From Clostridium intestinale DSM 6191 (GTDB lineage: Bacteria; Bacillota; Clostridia; Clostridiales; Clostridiaceae): DNA of 64,000 nucleotides. The translations under genes and the position numbers were made by a program. Under the pieces are notes generated by a model. That model was not told the DNA's origin. It ran no database searches and worked only from the letters and a program-made list of their open reading frames with translations. Of this stretch, positions 46,744-55,311 are shown one piece after another. Position 1 is the stretch's first letter, and each line of letters begins with the position of its first letter. The stretch spans positions 1-64,000 of the forward strand of contig NZ_FQXU01000004.1 in NCBI RefSeq assembly GCF_900130055.1. The letters run 5' to 3'.

Positions 46744-47844
46744 ATGCCAACTCCTTTGAAATACATGTACGATGAAACTTTCCTTAGTAATTTTGCTAAA
46801 AAAATACATAGCGTATATGATAAATTTAATATAGATAGTTTTATACATACAGTAATGGACAATTTTTGGGAAAGTCTTGAGCTAAAAGAGAGAATTCGTA
46901 AGATAACTCTTGCACTAGGTGAACATCTCCCAACTGAATACGAAAAAGCCTTAGATATATTATTCTCTATTGATGAATCTTGTGTTGGATTTCCTTATTT
47001 ATTTTTCCCTGACTTTGTAGAGGTATATGGGCAAGCTGATGAACATTGGTCCCTATCAATGAAGGCACTTGAACGATTCACAATTAAGTCATCATCTGAA
47101 TTTGCTGTTAGGCCCTTTATACTAAAAAAACCTGAAACTATGATACTTCAAATGAAATCTTGGGCTACGAGTTCAAATGAACATGTTCGAAGACTCGCTA
47201 GTGAGGGCTTAAGACCACGTTTACCTTGGGGAATGTCTCTACCAATTTTTAAAACTGATCCTATTCCGGTTTTATCTGTACTTGAAATATTAAAAAGTGA
47301 TAAATCACTTTATGTAAGAAAAAGCGTTAGTAATAATTTAAATGATATCTCAAAAGATAATCCTAATTTAGTATTAGAAACAGCTTTAGCTTGGAAAGGT
47401 GTAAGCGCTAATACCGATTGGATAATAAGACATGGTTGTAGAACTTTAATAAAAAAGTCGCATCCAAAAGCTCTTGAACTTTTCGGTTATTCTCTTAATG
47501 GCAGCAATGATTTTTCAATAAAAAAAGCTTTACTGAAAATAAATCCTTATAACATAACCATAGGAGATAGCTGTGACCTTCATTACGATTTAAAACTTGA
47601 GGTAAATAGAAAAACTAAAATTAGAATAGAATATAAGATAGATTTTATAAAAGCTAAAGGTAAAAAATCCAGCAAAGCCTTTCTTCTATCAGATAAAGAA
47701 ATTTCAAAAGATATTAATATAGAAGGCAGGCGTACTCATAGCTTTAAAGATTTGACTACACGTAAACACTATCCTGGAGAGCACTCTATAACTCTTCTCA
47801 TAAATGGTAATGAAGTTTCTAAAGATACTCTAATCCTTAAGTAA
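46744..47844 (+). CDS. AlkC-type DNA glycosylase (HEAT-like repeat) with C-terminal Ig-like domain
   Basis: A base-excision repair enzyme for alkylated purines and 3-methylcytosine. The HEAT-like region is followed by the diagnostic HVRRLASEGLRPRLPWG and YVRKSVSNNLNDISKDNP. Residues from ~280 on form a beta-rich Ig-like domain, the feature that separates AlkC from AlkD. The length of 366 aa agrees with that. RBS AAGAGGTG precedes the ATG. It is a single gene, divergent from the paralogue pair, with a terminator. Confidence 0.9.
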   Translation: MPTPLKYMYDETFLSNFAKKIHSVYDKFNIDSFIHTVMDNFWESLELKERIRKITLALGEHLPTEYEKALDILFSIDESCVGFPYLFFPDFVEVYGQADEHWSLSMKALERFTIKSSSEFAVRPFILKKPETMILQMKSWATSSNEHVRRLASEGLRPRLPWGMSLPIFKTDPIPVLSVLEILKSDKSLYVRKSVSNNLNDISKDNPNLVLETALAWKGVSANTDWIIRHGCRTLIKKSHPKALELFGYSLNGSNDFSIKKALLKINPYNITIGDSCDLHYDLKLEVNRKTKIRIEYKIDFIKAKGKKSSKAFLLSDKEISKDINIEGRRTHSFKDLTTRKHYPGEHSITLLINGNEVSKDTLILK

Positions 47845-47847
47845 AAT

Positions 47848-47877
47848 AAAAGCACTTAGAAAAATCTAGGTGCTTTA
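47848..47877 (+). terminator. Terminator of the AlkC gene
   Basis: TAAAGCACTTAGA / TCTAGGTGCTTTA (one mismatch, 4-nt loop) shortly after the stop; the T run is short. Confidence 0.6.
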
Positions 47878-47961
47878 ACTTTGTTGTATATTTCATTTCA
47901 AAGTCTCAATTATATATGATAAGCTTGCTCGTTCAACCATCAACTACATTATCCTGAACAT

Positions 47962-48684
47962 TTATAATACTTTCTCAAGCTCTTCTTTAATATTATTTGT
48001 AAGTACTCCCCCATGATAACATATAATTTTTTCTATATTATAGGGCATAAACTTTTTTATAGACTCTTTTGCGCTAACCATATCTAAGGTATACTCAGGA
48101 TTAGCAATAGATAAATGACCCTTTTCAATGACCATTGCATCTCCAGTAATTAAGGTTTTGCTTTCTTTAACATATATTGATATATGTCCTGGCATATGCC
48201 CTGGAGTATTTATTATCTCTAGTCCTCCACAATAATTAAGAACTTCTCCATCTTCTACACATTTATCTACAAAAACATTCTCTAAAGCTTCAAGCTGCTT
48301 TTGAAACTCTCTAGCACCAGCTTTTTCATTTTCCGGAAGAATATCATAAATATCTTCTGCCTGCTGTAACCTTAATGATTTTACTTTTCCGCTTACATAT
48401 TTCTCTTCCTCTATATATGAAATAATCTCAACACTTGGATACTTTCTTTTTAGCTCAGCTAAAGATCCCATATGATCGTAGTCATGATGTGTAATTATAA
48501 CCTTTGTTAAATTACTTATATCTACATTATTTTCTTTGGCTACTTTTTCTATTAGCTCTAATGAATTTGGATAACCGCAGTCAATCAAAATCATTTCTTT
48601 ATCATCCCTTAAGATCACAGGAAAAATACTATTAACTGAATCATTATAAAAATATTTTAATTCCAATACTTCTAAAGTGCTCAT
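47962..48684 (-). CDS. MBL-fold metallohydrolase
   Basis: A metallo-beta-lactamase fold hydrolase of 240 aa. The metal motif reads ITHHDYDHMG, that is HHDYDH, with the second canonical His replaced by Asp; this variant is seen in other MBL hydrolases. Further ligands occur in TPGHMPGHIS, TGDAM and CYHGG. The substrate is unknown; glyoxalase II-like, lactonase-like and other activities are all possible. It has an AAGGAG RBS. Confidence 0.88.
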   Translation of the reverse strand: MSTLEVLELKYFYNDSVNSIFPVILRDDKEMILIDCGYPNSLELIEKVAKENNVDISNLTKVIITHHDYDHMGSLAELKRKYPSVEIISYIEEEKYVSGKVKSLRLQQAEDIYDILPENEKAGAREFQKQLEALENVFVDKCVEDGEVLNYCGGLEIINTPGHMPGHISIYVKESKTLITGDAMVIEKGHLSIANPEYTLDMVSAKESIKKFMPYNIEKIICYHGGVLTNNIKEELEKVL

Positions 48685-48769
48685 TTTCTCACTCCTTGAT
48701 AAATCTATACTTAATACTATATCATATTATTTTTAATCTTATTGCTCATAATTGTTTCTGTATTAATAA

Positions 48770-48809
48770 AGCAAGAAGCAGTTAGTATTTCTACCAACTG
48801 CTTCTTGCT
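48770..48809 (-). terminator. Terminator downstream of the PHP gene
   Basis: A perfect 14-bp stem AGCAAGAAGCAGTT / AACTGCTTCTTGCT; TTTATT follows on the minus strand. It lies ~200 bp after the PHP stop, with the structured element in between. Confidence 0.7.
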
Positions 48810-48821
48810 AATTTTATCTGA

Positions 48822-48960
48822 TGTCTAGCCACTGTAACACTCCCACTTCTTCAAGTGGGAGATAACAGTGGCACGACCCTAGATAAGTTCAACTAAGATT
48901 CAGATGGGAATCAAACATCACCTGAATCAAGTTTCACTTGATATTTATGAGGGGATCATA
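48822..48960. mobile_element. Solitary IS200/IS605-like end or guide-RNA scaffold, no transposase
   Basis: Three successive hairpins: nested GCCACTGT...ACAGTGGC around CTCCCACTT/AAGTGGGAG (48828-48872); GATTCAG/CTGAATC (48897-48928); ATCAAGT-ttc-ACTTGAT (48926-48942). The sequence between, ACGACCCTAGATAAGTTC, and the CTCCCACTT hairpin look like right ends of clostridial IS605-type elements as I remember them. No tnpA or tnpB is present, so it would be a relic or a PATE-like element. Confidence 0.5.
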
Positions 48961-49006
48961 AAAAATAAAACTTATCATGTATTTATATTACAATTTAAAT
49001 TTAAAA

Positions 49007-49759
49007 TTATGATGTGATAATCATGTTATTTTTATGTGCAGCAATTCTATTTAAGTTTATTTTATGTTTAAATTTCTCAATTGATCTATTAATTATAAGC
49101 TCCTCTGGAAAATTAACTTCCTTTAAAACTTCATATGCTAAATCATATTTACAAATATCTGTATCTATATGAGCGTCACTTGATACTATAATTTCCACAT
49201 TATACTTCTTGCATAGCTCTAACATATTAATGTTGTTTTCTCTAGCATTTTTTCTATTATTAATAGGATTTAAGGAGTTATTGTTAAGCTCTAAAAGTGT
49301 ATTATATTCTTTAGCAGCTTGTACAATAACCTCATAATTTAAAGGACAATCTCCATCATCGGGATGACTTATAATATCTATTCTCGGATTCTTTATTGCC
49401 TCCATTATAGCATTTGTATTTTGTTCCATAGTTCCATGTGTATAACAATGATGATGTATTCCTGCTATTCTTATGTCTAACTTATCTATGATTCTATCCT
49501 CTAAACTAAGTTTACCATCATAATCTAAAATATTTATTTCAGCTCCAAGCATAAGTTCTACTCCATACATCTCTCTTGGAACCACTCGTAAGTTGGCAAA
49601 ATAAATAGGTGCGCATGTTCCTGGTATTCCTGTTGCATGTTCTGTAATTCCTAACAATTTTAAACCTTTATTAGAAGCCTCTTTAGCCATTTCTCTTATA
49701 GTGCTATAAGCATGACCACTTGCTATTGTATGTGTGTGAACGTCCAATTCTATATTCAT
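49007..49759 (-). CDS. PHP-domain phosphatase (YcdX-like)
   Basis: A metal-dependent phosphoesterase of 250 aa with LDVHTHTIASGHAYS at the N-terminus, GITEHATG, GAEINI, IAGIHHHCY, IISHPDDGD and SSDAHI, which supply the trinuclear metal ligands. Relatives act on small phosphate esters; the substrate is unknown. AAGGAGGT precedes the ATG. It is downstream of the half-size EamA gene. Confidence 0.9.
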   Translation of the reverse strand: MNIELDVHTHTIASGHAYSTIREMAKEASNKGLKLLGITEHATGIPGTCAPIYFANLRVVPREMYGVELMLGAEINILDYDGKLSLEDRIIDKLDIRIAGIHHHCYTHGTMEQNTNAIMEAIKNPRIDIISHPDDGDCPLNYEVIVQAAKEYNTLLELNNNSLNPINNRKNARENNINMLELCKKYNVEIIVSSDAHIDTDICKYDLAYEVLKEVNFPEELIINRSIEKFKHKINLNRIAAHKNNMIITS

Positions 49760-49828
49760 TTCTACCTCCTTGAAATATAAGAATTAATTACACTAACTAT
49801 TATACCTCTAATTTATTTACTTAGATTA

Positions 49829-49861
49829 CAAAAAATAAAAAACCTCAATTTCTCAAGGTTT
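49829..49861 (-). terminator. Terminator of the half-size EamA gene
   Basis: AAACCT / AGGTTT with inner partial pairing, followed on the minus strand by a long T-rich tract. Confidence 0.65.
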
Positions 49862-49897
49862 CTTATCTTATTTGAAATTTAAAATATACCTAATTGT

Positions 49898-50314
49898 TTA
49901 TTTCCAGATCATTAAAATAGTCCCCGAAGTTATAAGTGCTCCAGCTATAAAAGTTTTGATGGTAAAATCTTCTTTCAATATGAAAAATGATAAAATCAAG
50001 GTAAGTACTATACTTAATTTGTCAATCAATGCAACCTGTGCAACTTGTCCCAATGAAATAGCTTTATAATAAAATACCCAAGACAATCCGGTAGCTATTC
50101 CTGAAAGTATTAAGAATGTCCAATTTTGCTTAGTTAAGCTGGTTATACCTTTGTATCCTCCTGTACTTAAAACAATTCCCCATGCTAGAACTATTATCAC
50201 TACAGTTCTTATAGCAGTAGCTAAATTAGAATCTACTCCTTTAATTCCTATTTTGGCTAGAATTGATGTAAGTGCTGCAAATACTGCTGAAAGTATGGCA
50301 AATAATTTCCACAT
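49898..50314 (-). CDS. Half-size EamA family membrane protein
   Basis: 138 aa with five hydrophobic segments, equal to one EamA repeat. SWVFYYKAISLGQVAQVALIDKLS is characteristic. A single-repeat transporter would need to work as a dimer. RBS GGGAGGG precedes the ATG. The substrate cannot be inferred. It does not look truncated since it has a complete start, stop and terminator. Confidence 0.88.
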   Translation of the reverse strand: MWKLFAILSAVFAALTSILAKIGIKGVDSNLATAIRTVVIIVLAWGIVLSTGGYKGITSLTKQNWTFLILSGIATGLSWVFYYKAISLGQVAQVALIDKLSIVLTLILSFFILKEDFTIKTFIAGALITSGTILMIWK

Positions 50315-50492
50315 TCTTTACCCTCCCCATAAAAGTCACTACTTCTTTACTTTAGCTTATTCTGATTTAATTAATTCGTTACAAAATTAAATATTAATTT
50401 TTAGTTTAATAACATAAATAAAAGTATACATTCTACTAAATTAAAACTTAGTAAAAGTATACTTTAAAGCTTATTTTTTAACTTTACTTATA

Positions 50493-51152
50493 TTAAGAGT
50501 TTTTTACAGGATGCCTTATTACTGTTTTCATCTTACTAAAATTTATTTTTCTAGGATCGGATAAATAGATTTCGTGATGTCTTTTTATTATACCTTGTTC
50601 ATTAGTAGTTGAGATTGCATTTATCAAATTATTATCTTCTACATATTTATCTAACTTTTCTATAGTCTTAGGTTCATCATCATAAGACCCAATATGCATA
50701 ATTTGAACACAAAGTCCTTCTTTGAATGTTTGAAGTCTAGCTCTAGATACATCTAATTTTGGTTTCTTTTTTGAGACTTCTCTACATGCCCACTCGAACA
50801 CCTCTTTTGTAACAAACTCAGGCTGTCTTATCATTGATGTCCACTCAAATTTATCCTTTTTAGTAAAATCCATATCATCATTCTCTACCCACCAAAGACC
50901 TTCAAGCGGTGGAACAACATATTCAAAATACCCATCTATATTATAACTTCCCTTTTTGCTCATCTTTATAGCATAAGATAAAGCATATAAAATTTCTACT
51001 GCTGATTTATATTCTCCGCCCTCATCATTTGGATTTCCTTTCCCATCTACCATAATAAAATTCATTTCAGGTACATCAACTAACATTGGTTCATTTTTAG
51101 GCAGATATAAGTCCTTAAACTCTTTTTTATAATCTAACTTAACTTGAGTCAT
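50493..51152 (-). CDS. GyrI-like small-molecule-binding protein
   Basis: 219 aa of the GyrI-like/SHS2 family (COG4832 type): PEMNFIMVDGKGNPN, YEFVVPPLEGLWWV-like core and CVQIMHIGSYDDEP. Such proteins bind or hydrolyse small hydrophobic or cyclic compounds. It lies 14 bp downstream of a MerR regulator that itself has a GyrI-like effector domain, so both probably respond to the same compound (inference). Confidence 0.85.
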   Translation of the reverse strand: MTQVKLDYKKEFKDLYLPKNEPMLVDVPEMNFIMVDGKGNPNDEGGEYKSAVEILYALSYAIKMSKKGSYNIDGYFEYVVPPLEGLWWVENDDMDFTKKDKFEWTSMIRQPEFVTKEVFEWACREVSKKKPKLDVSRARLQTFKEGLCVQIMHIGSYDDEPKTIEKLDKYVEDNNLINAISTTNEQGIIKRHHEIYLSDPRKINFSKMKTVIRHPVKNS

Positions 51153-51166
51153 TCTATTCTCTCCTC

Positions 51167-51961
51167 CTACTCTATTGGAATTATAATCTCGGTTATATAA
51201 TTATTAGGATTACCTTTAAATATTTTACCTGGCCCTTTAATATATATTTCTCTTGATGGTGTTAAACATTTATAATTTTTATCTTTTGCATAATCTAATA
51301 TGGATTTATAAGCCATATTTAGGCTCCCATAATCACCTTTGTGAATTGTAGTAACTGCTTTTATCTTAGGTAATTCTTTTATTGTTACCTCGTCATTTTC
51401 AATTTTTTCTGATGTTGGTACACATAGTTCTATGTCGGCCTCTTCAGCATATTCACTATCATAATAACAGTTAAAAGGCTCTTCCACTGCTTTCCCTTTT
51501 ATTGCTTTATATATTTTCCCAATATGCTTTCCTACATCGCTATACTTTCCTTTAAATCTAATTGATGCAACCCTCACAGCTTCAAGTTCTTTAATTTTAA
51601 TTTCATAGCTCATACTAATCTCCTCTTCCTTATCTAAATTAATATAGAGGTCGATTTTTTTAAGTAATAGTTTTTCTTGCTGAATTTTCTTTTCTATTAA
51701 CTCTTTCTTTTCTTGTAAATAATAAGATAAATCTGATTTATCCTCATAGCTATTAAGTAGATCTTTAATTTCAGAAATAGAAAAATCTAAATTTCGTAAC
51801 ATCAGTATTAGCTCCGCCTTATTAAAATCTTCTTCGCTATAATACCTATAATTAGTATCCTCATCTCTATAAGATGGAGTTAGTATATTTTCTTCATCAT
51901 AATATCTTAAAGTCTTTACAGTCATATTTGTTATCTTTGAAAACTCACCTATTTTATACAT
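51167..51961 (-). CDS. MerR-family regulator with GyrI-like effector domain (BmrR type)
   Basis: The N-terminal winged helix (YKIGEFSKITNMTVKTLRYYDEENIL) is followed by a dimerisation coiled coil (about residues 75-110) and a C-terminal ~150-residue effector-binding domain. BmrR-like regulators untwist promoters on binding multidrug-type ligands. RBS GGAGGTG. The pair MerR-GyrI forms a small operon whose promoter region abuts the 8-bp repeat array. Confidence 0.92.
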   Translation of the reverse strand: MYKIGEFSKITNMTVKTLRYYDEENILTPSYRDEDTNYRYYSEEDFNKAELILMLRNLDFSISEIKDLLNSYEDKSDLSYYLQEKKELIEKKIQQEKLLLKKIDLYINLDKEEEISMSYEIKIKELEAVRVASIRFKGKYSDVGKHIGKIYKAIKGKAVEEPFNCYYDSEYAEEADIELCVPTSEKIENDEVTIKELPKIKAVTTIHKGDYGSLNMAYKSILDYAKDKNYKCLTPSREIYIKGPGKIFKGNPNNYITEIIIPIE

Positions 51962-52023
51962 CTCTTCACCTCCATAACATCAGTATAACCTGTCCCCTGC
52001 ACTGGAAAGTCAATATATTTTCA

Positions 52024-52175
52024 TACCGCTGTTTCACTGTTCCACTGCTCCAATGTTTCGCTGTTCCTATGTTTTTATGCTTTTATGTTTCTACACAAGT
52101 ATGTTTTTATGCAAGTATGTTTTTATGCAATTATGCTTCCCTGTTTTGCTGTTCCAATGCTGTTATGCTCCTATG
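52024..52175. repeat. 8-bp-period tandem repeat array, 19 units
   Basis: Nineteen consecutive octamers with no indel over 152 bp. Rotated, the unit is TG-Y-TT-N-N-M (examples TGTTTTTA, TGTTCCAC, TGCTTCCC). Units differ at several positions but all but one end the chosen 8-mer in TG. It lies between the MerR start and the AI-2E transporter terminator. The period explains the long spurious open frames on the plus strand here. Confidence 0.9.
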
Positions 52176-52186
52176 ATTTTAGAATC

Positions 52187-52230
52187 AAAAAAAGAAGTTA
52201 AACTACAAAAAGATTTCTGTAGCTTAACTT
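52187..52230 (-). terminator. Terminator of the AI-2E-type transporter gene
   Basis: AAGTTAAACTAC pairs with GTAGCTTAACTT (one mismatch) and TTTTTTT follows on the minus strand. The repeat array starts 12 bp beyond. Confidence 0.85.
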
Positions 52231-52235
52231 TATGT

Positions 52236-53405
52236 TTAAACATCAACTTTTTCCATATGATTTGCATACCATCTACTAAATAGTATTTTCAAAGAAGCTG
52301 CAAGTGGTACTCCTATAAGCATTCCTATAAGACCACCAACATTTCCACCTATAAGTATTGCAAGCATAGTAAATACTGGATGTAACCCTACACTATCACC
52401 AACTATTTTAGGTGCTAATAAATTATTGTCTATTTGCTGAACCACAAGCATTCCTATGATTGCCCATACGGCAGTTATTGGTTCTCCACTTAATAAAGCC
52501 ATAACTACAGCAAGTATAGTTCCGACAACTGGTCCTATATATGGTATCATGTTACAAATACCAGCTATTATACCTATAACTAAGGCATAGTCTATTCCTA
52601 TAAGGAATAATGCAATTGTTGATAATACTCCAACCATAAATGCTTCTAATAGTTGTCCTTTTATATAATTATTAAAAGTATCATTGATTATATTAAATAT
52701 TTCTTTCAACTTATTTCCAGACTTGCTCTTTCCAAAGATAAGATTAAAAATCTTATTCCATAAATCCATAAAGTATTCTGAATCCTTTATAAGATAAATA
52801 CTAAGAACTAAAGCTATAAAAAATGTTGCAATATTTCCACCTGTATTAACTACAAAGTTCCCCATAGCCCCTATACTGTTTGTTACATACACCTGTATAG
52901 AGCTTACTATTTGCGCTATTTTATCATTTAAATTTCCTCCAAGAAGAGAAATATTTAAACTTTCTAGCTTTTCACTTATAGAATTTACTGAAAGAGTTGA
53001 ATTGTTTAAGTAATCCGTTAAATACGCGGTCATATTTGTTATGGATGTATTATTTGAAAGTTTGCCTCCAACCATGATATATATACCAGAAATTATAGCT
53101 ATAAATATTGCCATTACTAATATGTACATAGTTACTATTCCAACTGTTCGTCTTGTGCCTTCTTTTTTAAATATGTTATTTTTTCTTAAAAATTCTTCAA
53201 TAAATTTAACTCCAGGATAAAGTAGATATGCTATTATTAATGCTATAAAAAGAGGCTTTATTAATTGCATAAAATATCCTATAGTTCGTGAAATAAAATT
53301 AATTATTCCTCCTATATTATCGAAAAGACTTATACCAGCATAAATTAAAAGAGCCGTTCCTGCAAAATATAAGCAATACTGTATTAGTTTTTTATCTAAT
53401 TTCAT
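52236..53405 (-). CDS. AI-2E family transporter (PerM-like)
   Basis: A polytopic membrane protein (389 aa, about eight hydrophobic segments) with the family pattern GQLLEAFMVGVLSTIALFLIG, GICNMIPYIGPVVG and PKIVGDSVGLHPVF. Members export small molecules such as autoinducer-2 or are Na+/H+ antiporters; the substrate here is unknown. I use ATG 53405, 11 bp after AGGAGG; the TTG at 53414 is too near the RBS. Confidence 0.9.
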   Translation of the reverse strand: MKLDKKLIQYCLYFAGTALLIYAGISLFDNIGGIINFISRTIGYFMQLIKPLFIALIIAYLLYPGVKFIEEFLRKNNIFKKEGTRRTVGIVTMYILVMAIFIAIISGIYIMVGGKLSNNTSITNMTAYLTDYLNNSTLSVNSISEKLESLNISLLGGNLNDKIAQIVSSIQVYVTNSIGAMGNFVVNTGGNIATFFIALVLSIYLIKDSEYFMDLWNKIFNLIFGKSKSGNKLKEIFNIINDTFNNYIKGQLLEAFMVGVLSTIALFLIGIDYALVIGIIAGICNMIPYIGPVVGTILAVVMALLSGEPITAVWAIIGMLVVQQIDNNLLAPKIVGDSVGLHPVFTMLAILIGGNVGGLIGMLIGVPLAASLKILFSRWYANHMEKVDV

Positions 53406-53520
53406 TAATGCCAAATCCTCCTGAATAATTTATTATAATTTTTATTACCTTATTATATGGTTATTTATAATTATAATAAATATATGTCAATCAGTAAAGA
53501 ACAAATAATTTCTAATATGT

Positions 53521-53554
53521 AAAAACCATTATCACAAATGTAATAATGGTTTTT
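53521..53554 (-). terminator. Terminator of the second chemoreceptor gene
   Basis: AAAAACCATTAT / ATAATGGTTTTT perfect stem with a 10-nt loop. It can act in both directions. Confidence 0.85.
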
Positions 53555-53557
53555 ATT

Positions 53558-55018
53558 TTATAAGCTTTCTAACTCTTTACATATATTATCGATTTCGTTA
53601 TAACTGCTTGTCATATCTACTATGCTTTTATTTAATTCGTTTATTGCTAAAAAGATTTGCTCCATAGATGCTGCTGTTTCTTCAACATTATCGCTGATAT
53701 TATGAACAGAATCTAAGGAATCTTTCATAGATTTTTCTAAGATTCTATACTGAGAACTAACATTTTTTGAATGACTAAGTACATTCGAAGTATTAGAATT
53801 AACATTTTTAAATAAATCTTTTACATCATTTGTATGGTCATTACAAGCCTGTATAGATTTTTGCTCTTTAAGTATTTGATTCGCAACTACTTGCGTTTTA
53901 TTGGATATATTATTAAGTATTGATTCAACTTTATCTGTTGATGCTTTTGAGTCCTCTGCTAATTTTCTAACTTCTTCAGCTACTACAGCAAAACCCTTAC
54001 CATGTTCTCCAGCTCTTGCTGCTTCAATTGATGCATTAAGTGCCAAAAGATTCGTTTGCTCTGATATTTCTGTAATACTGTTTATTATTTGTACTATTTT
54101 GCTATTTTCTTCACTTAACTCAGTTATTAATGAAACTACACTAGTAATATCTGAATTAACCTTGTTCATTTCTGATGATAGTATATCCACTTTATTTGTA
54201 CCTTCTAACACAACATTTTCCGTAGACCTTGAAAGTTCTTCCATAGTTCTTATTGCGTTTGTAACTTCCTCAACCTTCTCTACTCCAACTTCCATGACAG
54301 ATTTCATGCTGTCTACTACCTCTACTTGATTTGAAGCTCCTGATGAAACCTCACTAGTTGAGCTTGTAATCTCCTCTGTTATCTGACCTGTTGAAGAGAT
54401 TCCATTTCTTATTTTTTTGTTAGCATCTGTTAAAGTTTTTATAGTGGTGTATATCTTTTCTAATAATACTTCTGCTTTTTGTTTTGCCTCTTTCGTTTCT
54501 TTATGGTTGTCTTCTATGTTCTTATATATTGTTTTAGTTATAAATGCATTAATAGATAGTACAGCTGATGCTGCTACAATGTATAATATGTAAAATATCA
54601 ATTCTTCATAGCCTACAGAAGCAAATAGGCTTGTCTTATATGTTAAAAAGAAATATATAATTAATGCTGAGGATACCAGAGCCTCTATTATCAATACTTT
54701 AAAATCTTGATAAACACTAATAAGCATTACCCCATAATAAATCAAAATAAAATTTGCCCAATTAGGATCAGATATAAACATTATAAATATTACGACCCCA
54801 TACATAAATATCCCAAAATACATAGCCGGTATGATTTTTTTTCTTAGCACTAGAATGATGTCAACTAAAGCTAAAGGTATAGCTGCCGCTATTAAAATCA
54901 CTATAGCCTTTTGATCTACTTTCAAAATAACATCAAATATAACTCTTAATATTACGGATCCTATAAATCCTGCAAGCATAATCTTATTTTTTAAATCAAT
55001 GTTCTTTTTATAATCCAT
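53558..55018 (-). CDS. Methyl-accepting chemotaxis protein with multi-TM N-terminus
   Basis: 486 aa. About six hydrophobic helices within the first ~170 residues have almost no loops large enough to bind ligand outside. The rest is a cytoplasmic signalling domain with tip [36 protein letters not shown] domain is not obvious. It may sense membrane state or energy. I start at ATG 55018 (MDYKKNID), which follows GAGGGGGAAAG; the upstream in-frame ATG lacks an RBS. Confidence 0.9.
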   Translation of the reverse strand: MDYKKNIDLKNKIMLAGFIGSVILRVIFDVILKVDQKAIVILIAAAIPLALVDIILVLRKKIIPAMYFGIFMYGVVIFIMFISDPNWANFILIYYGVMLISVYQDFKVLIIEALVSSALIIYFFLTYKTSLFASVGYEELIFYILYIVAASAVLSINAFITKTIYKNIEDNHKETKEAKQKAEVLLEKIYTTIKTLTDANKKIRNGISSTGQITEEITSSTSEVSSGASNQVEVVDSMKSVMEVGVEKVEEVTNAIRTMEELSRSTENVVLEGTNKVDILSSEMNKVNSDITSVVSLITELSEENSKIVQIINSITEISEQTNLLALNASIEAARAGEHGKGFAVVAEEVRKLAEDSKASTDKVESILNNISNKTQVVANQILKEQKSIQACNDHTNDVKDLFKNVNSNTSNVLSHSKNVSSQYRILEKSMKDSLDSVHNISDNVEETAASMEQIFLAINELNKSIVDMTSSYNEIDNICKELESL

Positions 55019-55311
55019 TGTCTTTCCCCCTCTTAGAGATTGTATAATAATCATCCTTAATATGTTTTAATATCCATCTATGTATATTTTCGTCATAATC
55101 TCCCTAATAGTTTATCATGTTATTATATTTTCTTCTATATTATCTCAAACTTTATTACATAATTCCTCATTTTTCACTAAAGGTTCATTTTTATACATAA
55201 AAAAATAACCCATTATATATATTTTTTAGTAAAATAGTAACTACTTATATAAAATTTTGTTTTTGTAAGTTCAAAAATACTAAATATTATTGAAAGCAGG
55301 GTGAACTTAAA

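Larger units (their letters stand above)
48685..49006. other. Intergenic region with a terminator and a structured element
   Basis: It holds the MBL promoter side, a strong terminator-like hairpin (48770-48809) and the hairpin-rich element at 48822-48960. No ORF is supportable. Confidence 0.6.

Noticed and set aside
47962-48684. MBL protein with HHDYDH instead of HxHxDH as a degenerate enzyme
   Set aside because: The Asp variant at the second His position occurs in functional MBL hydrolases, and the remaining ligands are intact.
51874-52283. Two overlapping plus-strand ORFs with Cys/Phe-rich translation
   Set aside because: They follow from the 8-bp repeat (a 24-nt period in codons keeps the frame open), have no RBS, and overlap the MerR start and the terminator of the transporter gene.
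53901-54329. 142-aa plus-strand ORF inside the second chemoreceptor gene
   Set aside because: Ser/Thr-rich antisense shadow of coiled-coil coding sequence.
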